Assembly: GCF_035917455.1 (NCBI RefSeq)
Contig: NZ_CP109078.1
Location: 7,176,001 to 7,240,000 of the forward strand
Source: Micromonospora sp. NBC_01796
Lineage (GTDB): Bacteria > Actinomycetota > Actinomycetes > Mycobacteriales > Micromonosporaceae
Direction of reading: 5' to 3'
Length of the DNA stretch: 64,000 nt
The notes under the pieces: generated by a model
The model's database searches: none
What the model was told of the DNA's origin: nothing
The model's input: only the letters and a program-made list of their open reading frames with translations
Made by a program: the position numbers and the translations under genes
Shown here: positions 1-8,957 of the stretch, in pieces
Layout: every line of letters begins with the position of its first letter
Numbering within the stretch: the stretch's first letter is position 1

Positions 1-738
1 GTTGCTGAACATGCCCTGGATGTCGGTGGCGGCGGCCTTGTACTGCTGGGCGAGGTAGGTCGACCCGTACAGGTTCTGCTCCTCGCCGGCGACGGCGGCG
101 AAGACGACGGTCGCCTCCAGCGGCCGGGTGGACATCACCCGGGCCAGTTCCATCAGTACCGCCACCCCGGAGGCGTCGTCGTCCGCGCCCGGGGCGTCAC
201 TGGTGAAGTCCATGACGTCGGTGCACCGGGAGTCGTAGTGACCCGTGATCACGTACACCCGGTCCGGGGAGGTGGTGCCGCGCAGGGTCGCGACCACGTT
301 GGTGATCCGGGTCGGCACCGGGATCCGGGACGCCGGCTGCTGGATGTACGACTGCAACTCGACCGTCAGCCGGCCCCCGGAGCCCGCCACGTAGCTCTGC
401 AACTGCTGGTGGATCCAGTCCCGGGCGGCACCGATCCCACGCTGCGGATCATCCTGGCTCGACAGGGTGTGCCGGGTGCCGAACGCGGCCAGCCGACGCA
501 CGATCGCCTCGATCCGCCGCTGGTCGACCTCCTCCAGCAGCCGCCGCAACTCCCGGTCGGGGGACTGCGGCCGGACCGGTCGGCCGGGGCCGTCCTCCCC
601 GCCGTGACCGCCAGCGGCGGCGGGGTCGGCGACCAGTGGCACCGTCACCGCCGCGGCGGCGGTGACGGTGGCGGCGGAGAGGAAGGTACGGCGGGTCGGC
701 TTCGTGGGCTGTGGGCCGTGTGACTCGTCAGATGCCAT
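1..738 (-). CDS. M28 family zinc aminopeptidase, exported (C-terminus beyond window)
   Basis: The visible 246 residues start at ATG 738 and run off the left edge. A twin-arginine motif (RRTFLSAA, residues 16-23) followed by an Ala-rich stretch suggests Tat export. The M28 metal site is present: GHYDSR (H167), GADDDASG (D187) and AGEEQ (E219/E220, the general base and a zinc ligand in this family). Known members are secreted di-zinc aminopeptidases that trim peptides outside the cell. The divergent dehydrogenase begins 120 bp away. The fold and active site are clear; substrate preference cannot be told, and any C-terminal domain lies outside the window. Confidence 0.92.
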   Translation of the reverse strand, partial: MASDESHGPQPTKPTRRTFLSAATVTAAAAVTVPLVADPAAAGGHGGEDGPGRPVRPQSPDRELRRLLEEVDQRRIEAIVRRLAAFGTRHTLSSQDDPQRGIGAARDWIHQQLQSYVAGSGGRLTVELQSYIQQPASRIPVPTRITNVVATLRGTTSPDRVYVITGHYDSRCTDVMDFTSDAPGADDDASGVAVLMELARVMSTRPLEATVVFAAVAGEEQNLYGSTYLAQQYKAAATDIQGMFSN

Positions 739-857
739 GAGATCATCGTCATCAATCGACGTGATGGGTGTCAATGCCCGTGATCGTCCCGGACCGGCCG
801 TCCGAACCGGCCCACGGGCCGAGGTTTGTCCCGCTTGTGCCAGGGAACGGCAGCGGC

Positions 858-2165
858 ATGACCACACCGCGTGTCGTGATCGTCGGGGCCGGTTTCGCCG
901 GGTACCACGCGGCGAAACGGCTGTCCCGGCTCGCCCGGGGACGGGCCGACATCACCCTGATCAACTCGACCGACTACTTCCTCTACCTGCCCCTGCTGCC
1001 GGAGGTCGCGGCCGGTGTGCTGGAGCCGACCCGGATCACCGTCCCGCTGACCGGCACGCTGCCGGGCGTACGGGTGATCGTCGGCGAGGTGGACCGGGTG
1101 GACCTGCGCGGCCGGCGGGTGGGTTTCACCCCGCCCGAGGGGGACCACCAGGAGCTGGGCTACGACCGTCTGGTGCTGTCCGTCGGAAGCGTCAACAAGC
1201 TGCTGCCCATACCCGGCGTGACCGAGCACGCGCACGGCTTCCGGGGCATGCCCGAGGCGGTCTTCCTGCACGACCACGTGGTCCGCCAGATCGAGCTGGC
1301 GGATGCCACGGACGACGCACGGGAGCGGGTCGCGCGCAGTACGTTCGTGGTCGTCGGTGCCGGCTACACCGGGACCGAGGTGGCCGCGCACGGGCAGCTC
1401 TTCACCGACCGGCTGACCGCCCAGCGTCCCGGATTCGACGTCCGGCCCCGGTGGATGCTGCTCGACGTCGCCGACCGGGTGCTGCCCGAACTGGCCGAGC
1501 GGATGTCGGTGACCGCGCAGCGGGTCCTCGACAACCGTGGGATAGACGTACGGATGGGCACCTCGGTCAAGGAGGCGACCGCGGACGGGGTACGGCTCAG
1601 CGACGGCGAGTACGTACCGACCCGGTCGCTGATCTGGTGCGTCGGCGTACGCCCGGATCCGCTCGTCGCCGACCTGGGGCTCTCCACCGAGCGGGGCCGG
1701 CTGACCGTGGACGAGTTCCTCGGCGTACCCGGCTTCCCCGAGGTGTACGCCTGCGGCGACGCCGCCGCGGTGCCCGACCTGACCCGCCCCGGCCAGGTCA
1801 CCCCGATGACCGCCCAGCATGCCGAGCGGCAGGGCAAGCTCGTGGCGCACAACATCGCGGCCTCGTACGGGCGTGGTCGACGGCGCGCGTACAAGCACCA
1901 TGACCTCGGCTTCGTGGTGGACCTCGGCGGTAAGGACGCCGCTGCGAACCCGTTGCAGGTGCCGCTGTCCGGGCTGGTGGCGAAGGCGGTCACCCGTGGC
2001 TACCACCTGCTGGCCCTGCCGAGCAACCGGGCACGGGTGGGGGTGGACTGGCTGCTCGACGCGATCCTGTCCCGGCCATCGGTGCAACTCGGCCTGGTCG
2101 CCCCGAACGCCGTACCGCTGGAGAGTTCCTCACCGGAGATGCCCACCCGGGTCGGTTCCCGCTGA
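858..2165 (+). CDS. NAD(P)/FAD-dependent oxidoreductase, type II NADH dehydrogenase family
   Basis: 435 residues, the usual length for NDH-2 enzymes. An N-terminal FAD-binding GAGFAG (residues 10-15), a second Rossmann motif VVVGAGYTGTEVAA near residue 165 for NAD(P)H, and ACGDAA near residue 300 that contacts FAD are all visible. NDH-2 enzymes move electrons from NADH to quinone at the inner membrane face without pumping protons. The C-terminal ~60 residues carry hydrophobic patches that could bind membrane. ATG 858 is chosen because the Rossmann fold follows directly; an upstream in-frame ATG at 768 would add 30 residues unlike the family. Confidence 0.88.
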   Translation: MTTPRVVIVGAGFAGYHAAKRLSRLARGRADITLINSTDYFLYLPLLPEVAAGVLEPTRITVPLTGTLPGVRVIVGEVDRVDLRGRRVGFTPPEGDHQELGYDRLVLSVGSVNKLLPIPGVTEHAHGFRGMPEAVFLHDHVVRQIELADATDDARERVARSTFVVVGAGYTGTEVAAHGQLFTDRLTAQRPGFDVRPRWMLLDVADRVLPELAERMSVTAQRVLDNRGIDVRMGTSVKEATADGVRLSDGEYVPTRSLIWCVGVRPDPLVADLGLSTERGRLTVDEFLGVPGFPEVYACGDAAAVPDLTRPGQVTPMTAQHAERQGKLVAHNIAASYGRGRRRAYKHHDLGFVVDLGGKDAAANPLQVPLSGLVAKAVTRGYHLLALPSNRARVGVDWLLDAILSRPSVQLGLVAPNAVPLESSSPEMPTRVGSR

Positions 2166-2169
2166 CCGC

Positions 2170-2994
2170 TCAGGTCACGGCACGGTTGCCGGTCGCGTCG
2201 GTGGCGGGGCGGGTGCCGGCGACGAACCGGTCCAGCGACGCGCCGTGCAGGACACCGCCCGGCACCCGGTCCCGCGCCGCCAGGCTCACCAGCCGGGCCA
2301 CCGGCAGCCGGTCCGGCTCGCGGGCGGCGGCCAGCACCACGTTGCCGTAGCGGCGTCCGCGCAGCATCGCCCGGCTGGCGATGACGGCGACGTCGGCGAA
2401 GGCGACCCGCAGGGTGGACGCCTGGACCCGGGAGAACGCCAGCAGCGGCAGGTCGGTCAGGTTCACCAGGTAGATGCCGTCCGGGCGGAGCACCCGCGCG
2501 GCCTGTGCCGCGAACTCGGCGCTCGCCACGTGTTCGGGCATCTGCGCCGCCTGGTAGACGTCGGCGAGGACGAGGTCGAACCGGCCGTCGTCCTCGGCCT
2601 CCAGGGCGGCACGTGCGTCGGCAACCCGTACCCGTAGGTCACCGGCGGGCAGCGGCAGCTCGCGCCGGACCAGGTCGACCAGGGCGGCGTCGCGTTCCAC
2701 CACCACCTGGACCGAGTCCGGGCGGGTCGCCGCGACGTAACGCGGCAGAGTGAGGCCACCGCCACCGAGGTGGAGCACCCGCAGGGCGGCACCCCTGGCC
2801 GCTGCCGCGTCCACCACCGAGGCCATCCGCCGGACGTAGTCGAAGTGCAGGTACGTCGGATCGACCAGGTCGACGTACGACTGGGGTACGCCGTCGACGA
2901 GCAGAATCCGCCCGTTCGGGCGCACCCGGTCGATCAGGAGTTCCGTCGTCGCGGTCCGGGCCCCGGCGGCCGGTGTCCGCGGTTCGGTCGTCAC
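2170..2994 (-). CDS. Spermidine synthase-like methyltransferase-fold protein
   Basis: 274 residues with the class I Rossmann fold of the polyamine synthase family: LHLGGGGLTLPRYV (about residues 94-107) is motif I and FDLVLADVYQ (about 160) holds the catalytic-region aspartate. Polyamine synthases transfer an aminopropyl group from decarboxylated SAM. Short actinobacterial versions like this are usually named spermidine synthase-like or fused-MFS family members, and their true substrate is unproven. It ends 4 bp from the convergent dehydrogenase. No separate N-terminal beta-strand domain typical of full SpeE is obvious, so a generic SAM-binding enzyme is possible. Confidence 0.75.
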   Translation of the reverse strand: MTTEPRTPAAGARTATTELLIDRVRPNGRILLVDGVPQSYVDLVDPTYLHFDYVRRMASVVDAAAARGAALRVLHLGGGGLTLPRYVAATRPDSVQVVVERDAALVDLVRRELPLPAGDLRVRVADARAALEAEDDGRFDLVLADVYQAAQMPEHVASAEFAAQAARVLRPDGIYLVNLTDLPLLAFSRVQASTLRVAFADVAVIASRAMLRGRRYGNVVLAAAREPDRLPVARLVSLAARDRVPGGVLHGASLDRFVAGTRPATDATGNRAVT

Positions 2995-3130
2995 GGCGCC
3001 ACGCTAACCGCCGCCGGTCCACCCCTCGACGGCGATGTCGACCTTTCCCCCGGACGATGGGTTATCGGCAGGTTTCGAAATAGTTAGGAATCCATGACGG
3101 TCACCCCTTGATATCGATACGCATCGCATG

Positions 3131-3149
3131 GTTGGTTAGTCGGACCAAC
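3131..3149 (+). promoter_or_regulatory. Candidate operator, GTTGGT-N7-ACCAAC
   Basis: A perfect 6-bp inverted repeat with a 7-bp spacer lies 20 bp before the ROK regulator start. ROK repressors commonly bind such dyads near their own promoters, so autoregulation is likely. The match is seen directly; binding is inferred. Confidence 0.45.
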
Positions 3150-3168
3150 AGACGAATCAGGGGTCGCG

Positions 3169-4464
3169 ATGTCCACTGCACCGCGCTTCGGTCAGGTCCG
3201 ACCGGCGTACGCGCCCAGCGACCAGCTCTCGCTACGCCGCGCCAACCTGTCCCGGACGCTCGGTCATCTCCGGATCCACGGCCCCCGCTCGCGCGCCGCC
3301 ATCGCGGCCGGCACCGGTCTGCACAAGGCGACCGTGTCCAGCCTGGTCGACGAGCTGCTGGCCCGCCGGCTGGTACGGGAAACCGGGCTGGAGTACTCCG
3401 GCGCCGCCGGTCGACCCGGTCGGGCGGTCGCCCTCGACGGGGCCGGCGTCGGTGCCCTCGGAGTCGCGATCAACGTCGACTACCTCGGCGTACACGGCAC
3501 CGACCTGGCCGGTCGGCCGCTGGTCGAGCGCCGGATCCCGTTCGACGCCACCCGGGGCGGACCGGACCGGTGCGTGGCCGCACTCACCGAGGTCACCCGG
3601 GACGCGCTGCGCGACCTCGAACACCTCGGTGCCACACCGGTCGGCGTCACCGTGGCGGTACCGGGGCTGGTCGACGTCGGCCGGGGCACGGTCGTCCTCG
3701 CGCCCAACCTCGACTGGCACGACCTACCGCTGGCGGCGCGGCTGACCGCGGCCCTCCCGACCGGCCTGCGGGTGGTGGTCGACAACGACGCCAACCTCGC
3801 CGCGCTGGCCGAACACACCTACGGAGTGGCCGCCGGCAGCCGTGACCTGGTCTACCTGACCGGCGAGGTCGGCGTGGGCGGTGGCGTGATCTCCGACGGC
3901 CGGCTGCTGCGCGGCAACGACGGCTTTTCGGGGGAGGTGGGTCACCTGCCCGTGGATCCCGGCGGGCGTCGCTGTGGCTGCGGCCGGACCGGCTGTTGGG
4001 AGACCAAGGTCGGACTCGCCGAACTCGTCCGTGCGATCACCCCGGACCGGGCGTACGGGCTGGACCCGGGACCGCTGCGGGTGCCCGAGGAGCGGGTCGC
4101 CGAACTGCACCGGCGACTCGTCGCCGACGACCCGGTGGCGCTGTCCGCGGTGGCCGAGGTCGGCCGCTGGCTCGGGCTCGGCGGCGCGATCCTGGTCAAC
4201 CTGGTCAACCCGCGGGTGCTCGTGCTCGGCGGATACTTCGCCACGCTGGCCGACTGGCTGATCCCCGCCGCCCGCGCCGAACTCGACCGACTCGCCGTCG
4301 CCGGCCCGGCCGCGCACTGCCGGTTCGTCGCCTCCGACCTCGGCTTCACCGCCGCCGCGAGAGGCGCGGCCGGTGTGGTCGTCGACCGGGTGATTGCCGA
4401 CCCGACCTCGGTGGGTAATCCCCGAAGCGGCGTGCCCCGTGGCACACCGGCCCGTACCCCCTAG
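3169..4464 (+). CDS. ROK family transcriptional regulator
   Basis: 431 residues. A winged helix-turn-helix sits at about residues 35-90 (GPRSRAAIAAGTGLHKATVS), followed by the ROK kinase-like fold with a DNDANLAALAE phosphate/sugar loop, GEVGHLPV, and the zinc-binding cluster RRCGCGRTGCWE near residue 265. Family members (NagC, Mlc, XylR) are sugar-responsive repressors. An inverted repeat sits immediately upstream, and a secreted ThuA-CBM protein follows 168 bp downstream in the same direction, a likely target. The start at ATG 3169 lacks a strong Shine-Dalgarno; an effector sugar cannot be read from sequence. Confidence 0.9.
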   Translation: MSTAPRFGQVRPAYAPSDQLSLRRANLSRTLGHLRIHGPRSRAAIAAGTGLHKATVSSLVDELLARRLVRETGLEYSGAAGRPGRAVALDGAGVGALGVAINVDYLGVHGTDLAGRPLVERRIPFDATRGGPDRCVAALTEVTRDALRDLEHLGATPVGVTVAVPGLVDVGRGTVVLAPNLDWHDLPLAARLTAALPTGLRVVVDNDANLAALAEHTYGVAAGSRDLVYLTGEVGVGGGVISDGRLLRGNDGFSGEVGHLPVDPGGRRCGCGRTGCWETKVGLAELVRAITPDRAYGLDPGPLRVPEERVAELHRRLVADDPVALSAVAEVGRWLGLGGAILVNLVNPRVLVLGGYFATLADWLIPAARAELDRLAVAGPAAHCRFVASDLGFTAAARGAAGVVVDRVIADPTSVGNPRSGVPRGTPARTP

Positions 4465-4632
4465 TCCTTTCCCGACCCTCCACCGAGCCACCCGACCACC
4501 AACGCCGGCGGCCCATCGGCAGCCGACCGGCCCGACCCCACCACCCACGACCGGCAGACAGCGCGGCGGCGCGCGCCCGGCCCGGTCGTTTCCCCCACCC
4601 GGCTACCAACGTCCCGATCAGAAAGGCCGACC

Positions 4633-5814
4633 ATGAAACTCCCGATCCGTCGCGCGCTGGCGGTCGCCGCATCCGGCGTGCTGCTCGCCGGCACGGCCGT
4701 CGCCGCCACCGCCGGCCCGGCCCAGGCCGCCGACCCGGCGTACCAGGTCCTCGTCTTCTCCAAGACGGCCGGGTTCCGCCACGACGCCATCCCCGTCGGT
4801 ATCCAGGCCATCCGTGACCTCGGTGCGGCGAACAACTTCACCGTCACCGCCACCGAGGACGCCGCCCAGTTCACCACGTCGAGCCTGGCCCGGTTCCGTA
4901 CCGTGGTCTTCCTCAACACCACCGGGGACGTACTCAACGCCACCCAGCAGACCGCCTTCGAGTCGTACGTCAACGGCGGCGGTGGCTTCGTCGGTGTGCA
5001 CTCGGCCGCCGACACCGAGTACGACTGGCCGTACTACGGCCAACTCGTCGGCGCCTGGTTCGCCTCCCACCCGGCGATCCAGCAGGCGAACGTGAACGTG
5101 GAGGACCGCACCCACGCCGCCACCGCCCACCTGCCGCAGACCTGGACCCGCACCGACGAGTGGTACAACTACCGCACCAACCCCCGCGCCCAGGTGCGGG
5201 TGCTGGCCAGCCTGACGGAGTCCAGCTACTCCGGCGGGTCGATGGGCGACCACCCGATCGCCTGGTGCCACCCGCAGTCGAGCGGACGGGCGTTCTACAC
5301 CGGCTTCGGGCACACCCAGGCCTCGTACGCCGACAGCGCGTTCCGCGCGCACCTGCTCGGCGGCATCCGGTACGCGGCGGGCTGGGCCCCGGCCGCCTGT
5401 ACGCCCGGCGGTGGCGGTGGCGGCGGTTCGGTCACCGTGGAGGCCGAGGCGTTCAGCTCGCAGTCCGGTGTCCAGGTGGTCGGCAAGGGCGGGGCCAGTG
5501 GCGGCGCGACCGTCGGCTACATCGAGAACGGCGACTGGACCGGGTACGCGTCGGTGAGCACCGCCGGACGTACCGGTTTCTCGGCCCGGATCTCCTCGGC
5601 CGGCGCCGGTGGCACGCTCCAGGTCCGTTCCGGTTCGTCCACCGGCACCCTGCTCGGCTCGGTGGCGGTGCCGAACACCGGTGGTTGGGAGACCTTCCGT
5701 ACGGTCACCACCACCCTGACCGCGACGGCCAGCGGCCCGCTGTTCCTGCGTTTCACCGGCGGTTCCGGTTCCCTGTTCGACGTCGACTCGGTGACCCTCA
5801 CCGGCGGTAGCTGA
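4633..5814 (+). CDS. Secreted ThuA-domain protein with C-terminal carbohydrate-binding module
   Basis: 393 residues starting after a GAAAGG-type ribosome site. A Sec signal peptide (residues 1 to about 33, ending AQAAD) precedes a ThuA-like domain (about 36-255, VLVFSKTAGFRHDAI, then GGGGFVGVHSAADTEYDWPYY). A Gly-rich linker leads to a CBM6/CBM35-type beta-sandwich (about 268-393, VTVEAEAFSSQSGVQV). ThuA-like domains have a glutamine-amidotransferase-like fold and occur with sugar utilisation genes (trehalose in rhizobia); the CBM implies polysaccharide binding outside the cell. Sitting behind a ROK regulator supports a carbohydrate role. Exact activity unknown. Confidence 0.88.
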   Translation: MKLPIRRALAVAASGVLLAGTAVAATAGPAQAADPAYQVLVFSKTAGFRHDAIPVGIQAIRDLGAANNFTVTATEDAAQFTTSSLARFRTVVFLNTTGDVLNATQQTAFESYVNGGGGFVGVHSAADTEYDWPYYGQLVGAWFASHPAIQQANVNVEDRTHAATAHLPQTWTRTDEWYNYRTNPRAQVRVLASLTESSYSGGSMGDHPIAWCHPQSSGRAFYTGFGHTQASYADSAFRAHLLGGIRYAAGWAPAACTPGGGGGGGSVTVEAEAFSSQSGVQVVGKGGASGGATVGYIENGDWTGYASVSTAGRTGFSARISSAGAGGTLQVRSGSSTGTLLGSVAVPNTGGWETFRTVTTTLTATASGPLFLRFTGGSGSLFDVDSVTLTGGS

Positions 5815-5820
5815 TCGACC

Positions 5821-5856
5821 CGGTACCGGTCGGCGGGCTCCCGCCGACCGGTACCG
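5821..5856. terminator. Bidirectional hairpin between convergent genes
   Basis: A perfect 17-bp inverted repeat (CGGTACCGGTCGGCGGG and its complement) with a 2-nt loop lies 7 bp after the ThuA gene and 40 bp after the convergent DUF2267 gene. There is no T-tract, as is usual for actinobacterial terminators. Confidence 0.7.
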
Positions 5857-5896
5857 ACCGAATCGGAGACGAGCCCGGCCAGGGTCTGCGTCGGGA

Positions 5897-6877
5897 TCAA
5901 CTCAGCCCGGCGCCGGCCTCGTCGATGGCGTCGTCCACCTGCCGGGCGAGGTCGATGTCGAGCGCGGTCACCGCGTCGACCCGCGCGGTACGGACCACGA
6001 TGACCGCCGTGGACGGGCTCTCCCGGCCGATCCGCGGCCCCCGGCCGTTCTCCGGGCGCAGGGCGGCCAGCCGCCCCAGTACCCGATCGAGGTTCTCCGG
6101 CGGCAGCTCGATGGTCCGGGTCAGCGACCGCCGGTCACCCGACCAGTACGGCAGGGCGGCGAGGGCGGCGCGTAGCTCGTCGTCGGTGAGCGGGGCGGTC
6201 TGGCCGTGCGGGCTGACCACACCACCACCGGCCGGTGGCGGGCCGAGCAGGTCCCGCAGGTCGATCGGCAGGTCCAGGGACTCGACCAGCTCCCGGTCCC
6301 GGTCGGCCAACGCGCTCAACGTCGCCTGGGCCTGGTAGCGAGCCTGTTCCGGGGTCCGCTGGCTGAGCCGGGCCACCTCGGCCAGGAAGCCGCCCAGGTC
6401 GTGCCGGCGTGCGGCGGTGCCCGACAGTCCGTTGTGCAACTCGTTCGGCACCGCGGCCAGCAGCCGTTCCCGGTCCGCGTCACCCAGGGCCTCGGCCAAC
6501 GCCAGCACGGTCGCCTCCGCGGCGCTGCGGGCCTGGTCGAAGTCGACCCCCGCCCGACGGCCGACGTCGGTCACCAGGTCCCGGTACTGGATCACCGTGA
6601 CCTCGGCGCCGCCGGTGGGGCTGTCCGGGTCCGGCAGCGGCCACGCAGGTGGGGCGGTCGACGGCACCGAGGCGGGTTCGAGACCGGCCCGGTCCGCGGC
6701 CGGCTTACGGGAGCCGGCCTCCGGCGGACCGTCGCGGCGGGCCTGGTCCAGGCTCTCGAGCTGCTTCGACGAGCCGAGCGTGAATCCCGCGCCGCTCGGC
6801 CGCTGCCCGCGCTGACGTGCCTGTCGAGCGAGCGCGCGGCGCCGTTGGTTGTCGCCCTCCATCTGCTTTCCGCTCAT
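5897..6877 (-). CDS. DUF2267 protein with C-terminal pterin-carbinolamine-dehydratase-like domain
   Basis: 326 residues from ATG 6877, chosen for a GGAAGG site 7-8 bp upstream; an open frame continues to 7117 but that stretch overlaps the neighbouring promoter. Residues 1-45 are basic (QRRRALARQARQRG), as in small actinobacterial proteins. About 100-225 form a DUF2267 helical repeat (VTVIQYRDLVTDVGRRAGV, then HDLGGFLAEVARLSQRT). The C-terminal ~95 residues (LTDDELRAALAALPYWSGD to TALDIDLARQVD) resemble 4a-hydroxytetrahydrobiopterin dehydratases, but the conserved PHHP-type catalytic histidines are replaced by a GRGPRIG stretch, so enzyme activity is doubtful. Role unknown. Confidence 0.72.
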   Translation of the reverse strand: MSGKQMEGDNQRRRALARQARQRGQRPSGAGFTLGSSKQLESLDQARRDGPPEAGSRKPAADRAGLEPASVPSTAPPAWPLPDPDSPTGGAEVTVIQYRDLVTDVGRRAGVDFDQARSAAEATVLALAEALGDADRERLLAAVPNELHNGLSGTAARRHDLGGFLAEVARLSQRTPEQARYQAQATLSALADRDRELVESLDLPIDLRDLLGPPPAGGGVVSPHGQTAPLTDDELRAALAALPYWSGDRRSLTRTIELPPENLDRVLGRLAALRPENGRGPRIGRESPSTAVIVVRTARVDAVTALDIDLARQVDDAIDEAGAGLS

Positions 6878-7043
6878 GTCCTGCGCCTTCCCGCCGTACG
6901 GACGGCCGAAACGGCGGGGCGTGGCGGGCCGGGCGGTGGTCGGGTTCGGGTCATGCCGGCGGGGTGAGGGGACATCACCCGGCACGGGCCCATGATCGAG
7001 CTGGACCGGCAGACTTCCGAATGCTCGCGGAAGGAAGGTCGTC

Positions 7044-7364
7044 ATGAAGCGGATCATCGAGATCGTCCCCGCTCGTCCGGGATGGTATTCGCGCTGGCGT
7101 CTCGCACCGGATGCCACCCGTTCCTATCCCGTCACGGTCTGGGCACTGGTGGAGGATGCGGACGGAGCGAGCCGAGAGGTGATCGGTGTCGACTCGGTGG
7201 GCCAGTGGCCGGGTGCGGACGACAACGAGCCCGGTGCCGACTTCGTCCGTTACCTCTTCCAACCACCGGACACCGGCCATCCCGACGACGCCGACCAGGC
7301 CCGTGTCACCTCCGGCAGCGGGGTCCCCACCACGCTCCTCCAACCCGCTCCCTCCACCACCTGA
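7044..7364 (+). CDS. Conserved hypothetical protein, 106 aa
   Basis: A clear GGAAGG ribosome site lies 7 bp before ATG 7044. The protein opens MKRIIEIVPARPGWYSRW and continues VWALVEDADGASREVIGVDS, GADFVRYLFQPPD, then an acidic and Ser/Thr/Pro-rich tail. The order of strands suggests one small beta-rich domain of about 75 residues without signal peptide or membrane segment. I know of similar short proteins in Micromonosporaceae but no function. It is divergent from the DUF2267 gene, sharing a 166-bp promoter region, and convergent with the aldo/keto reductase. Confidence 0.7.
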   Translation: MKRIIEIVPARPGWYSRWRLAPDATRSYPVTVWALVEDADGASREVIGVDSVGQWPGADDNEPGADFVRYLFQPPDTGHPDDADQARVTSGSGVPTTLLQPAPSTT

Positions 7365-7394
7365 CCCCGTCCCGCTCCATCTGTTCGCGTACCG

Positions 7395-7427
7395 GGGCGG
7401 ACACGGGTCAGCCACCCGTGTCCGCCC
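7395..7427. terminator. Bidirectional hairpin
   Basis: A perfect 14-bp stem (GGGCGGACACGGGT and its complement) with a 5-nt loop lies between the convergent hypothetical and aldo/keto reductase genes, about 30-40 bp from each stop. Confidence 0.7.
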
Positions 7428-7466
7428 TGCCGGCGCCGGGGTGGCGGGCGTGGCAGCGGGGCTGGA

Positions 7467-8312
7467 TCAGGGGATCCGGAGGGGTTCGGGGCCGGTCGGC
7501 GGCGGGAAGGCCAGGTCCAGCTCGAGCAGGTCGTCGTCGGTGAGGAGCAGGTCCGCGGCGGCCCGGTTCTCGCGTACGTGATCCGGGGTGCTCGCCCTCG
7601 GGATCGTGCACAGCATGTCCTGGCGCAACAGCCAGGCCAGTCCCACCTGTGCAGCGGTGGCGCCGTGGCGCGCGGCCACCAGCGCCAGCGCCGGATGGTC
7701 GAGCATCCCGTCCGGCCCGAACGGTGCGTACGCCATCACCGGCACACCCGCCTCCCGGCAGAGGGGAAGCAGGTCCGCCTCGATCCCGCGCCGGCCCAGG
7801 TTGTACGGCACCTGGTTGGTCTCGATCGCCGTCCCACCGGCGATCGAGGTCAGTTCGACCAGATCCGGCAGGTCGAAGTTGCTGACCCCCCAGTGTCGGA
7901 TCAGCCCCTGGGTCATCAGCGAGGTGAAGGCCTGGACCGTCTCGTCCAGGGGCCCCGAGTCCCGCCAGTGCAGCAGGTACAGGTCGATCCGGTCGGTACC
8001 GAGCCGGTTGAGGCTCTGCTCGCAGGCGGCGAGGGTGTCGTTGCGGTCGTCGGACGCAGCCACCTTGCTGATCAGGAAGACGCTGTCGCGCCGGTCCGCG
8101 ATGGCCTCGGCGACCAGTTCCTCGGTGCCGCCGTCGCGGTAGGTGTCGGCGGTGTCGATCACGGTCAGGCCGAGGTCGATGCCGACCCGGAGCGCCTCGA
8201 TCTCCTCGTCGCGCCGGCTCGGGTCGCCGGCCAGTCCCCGGGTGCCCTGCCCGAGTGCCGAGATCACCTCGCCGGACGGAAGGGTGAGTGTCGGGATTCC
8301 CATGTCGGGCAC
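7467..8312 (-). CDS. Aldo/keto reductase
   Basis: 281 residues from GTG 8312, which has GGAGGAGG spaced 6 bp upstream; an ATG three codons later is also possible and longer readings lack support. The AKR catalytic tetrad is complete: D53 and Y58 (IDTADTY), K83 (ISKVAA), H115 (LLHW). The TIM-barrel family uses NADPH to reduce aldehydes and ketones in the cytoplasm. GVSNFDLPDL and the C-terminal IPRASTPDHVRENRAA nucleotide-binding segment are typical. The substrate cannot be predicted. It stands alone between a convergent gene and a divergent response regulator. Confidence 0.92.
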   Translation of the reverse strand: MPDMGIPTLTLPSGEVISALGQGTRGLAGDPSRRDEEIEALRVGIDLGLTVIDTADTYRDGGTEELVAEAIADRRDSVFLISKVAASDDRNDTLAACEQSLNRLGTDRIDLYLLHWRDSGPLDETVQAFTSLMTQGLIRHWGVSNFDLPDLVELTSIAGGTAIETNQVPYNLGRRGIEADLLPLCREAGVPVMAYAPFGPDGMLDHPALALVAARHGATAAQVGLAWLLRQDMLCTIPRASTPDHVRENRAAADLLLTDDDLLELDLAFPPPTGPEPLRIP

Positions 8313-8510
8313 TGTGTTCCTCCTCCCGGTCGGAGCCGGATCCGCCATCCTGGGCGCGTTCCCGCGCACCGGGGGCTAAAACCGGTACGGGGGACACGGG
8401 CATTCACGTGCTCGGCGCGTACGCTGTGGGCAAGGCATTCGTCCGGCGCTTCACTGGCGACCCGTGCGCACCTGTCAGGTCCCCTCCCCGCCAACCCGAG
8501 GCAGGTACGC

Positions 8511-8957
8511 ATGCACGCGGACACGTCGGTTCCGGTTCGGATCCTCGTCGTCGACGACGATCCCGGTGATGTTCTGATGATCGAGGAAGCGCTCGGCGAC
8601 TCCGATGTGCACAAGGCGATCGACGTGGTCAGCGACGGCCAGGAGGCGATGGAGTTCCTGCGCCGGCAGGGGCGGCATCTCACGGCGGTGCGTCCGGACG
8701 TGATCCTGTTGGACCTGAACATGCCCCGGATGGACGGCCGCCAGGTGCTCAGCGCGGTCAAGGGTGACGAGGACCTGCGGACGATCCCGGTGGTGGTGTT
8801 GACCACCTCGAACGCGGACACCGACATCATCGGCAGCTACACGTTGCAGGCCAACGCGTACGTCGCCAAGCCGATCGACCTGGACGAGTTCAACGACGCG
8901 GTGCGCCGGATCGACCAGTTCTTCGGCCGGGTCGCGGTCCTGCCCCGCCGGCACTGA
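8511..8957 (+). CDS. Single-domain response regulator (Rcp/CheY-like)
   Basis: 148 residues that are almost only a receiver domain: acidic pocket VVDDDPGD (residues 13-20), phospho-acceptor D68 in ILLDLNMP, the TTS switch threonine (VVVLTTSN) and K119-region AKPIDLDEF. There is no output domain, so it probably signals by protein contact, as Rcp-type partners of phytochrome-like kinases do. ATG 8511 follows a GAGGCAGG site; longer in-frame readings extend into the divergent gene. No cognate kinase is adjacent. The following gene begins 187 bp later. Confidence 0.88.
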   Translation: MHADTSVPVRILVVDDDPGDVLMIEEALGDSDVHKAIDVVSDGQEAMEFLRRQGRHLTAVRPDVILLDLNMPRMDGRQVLSAVKGDEDLRTIPVVVLTTSNADTDIIGSYTLQANAYVAKPIDLDEFNDAVRRIDQFFGRVAVLPRRH

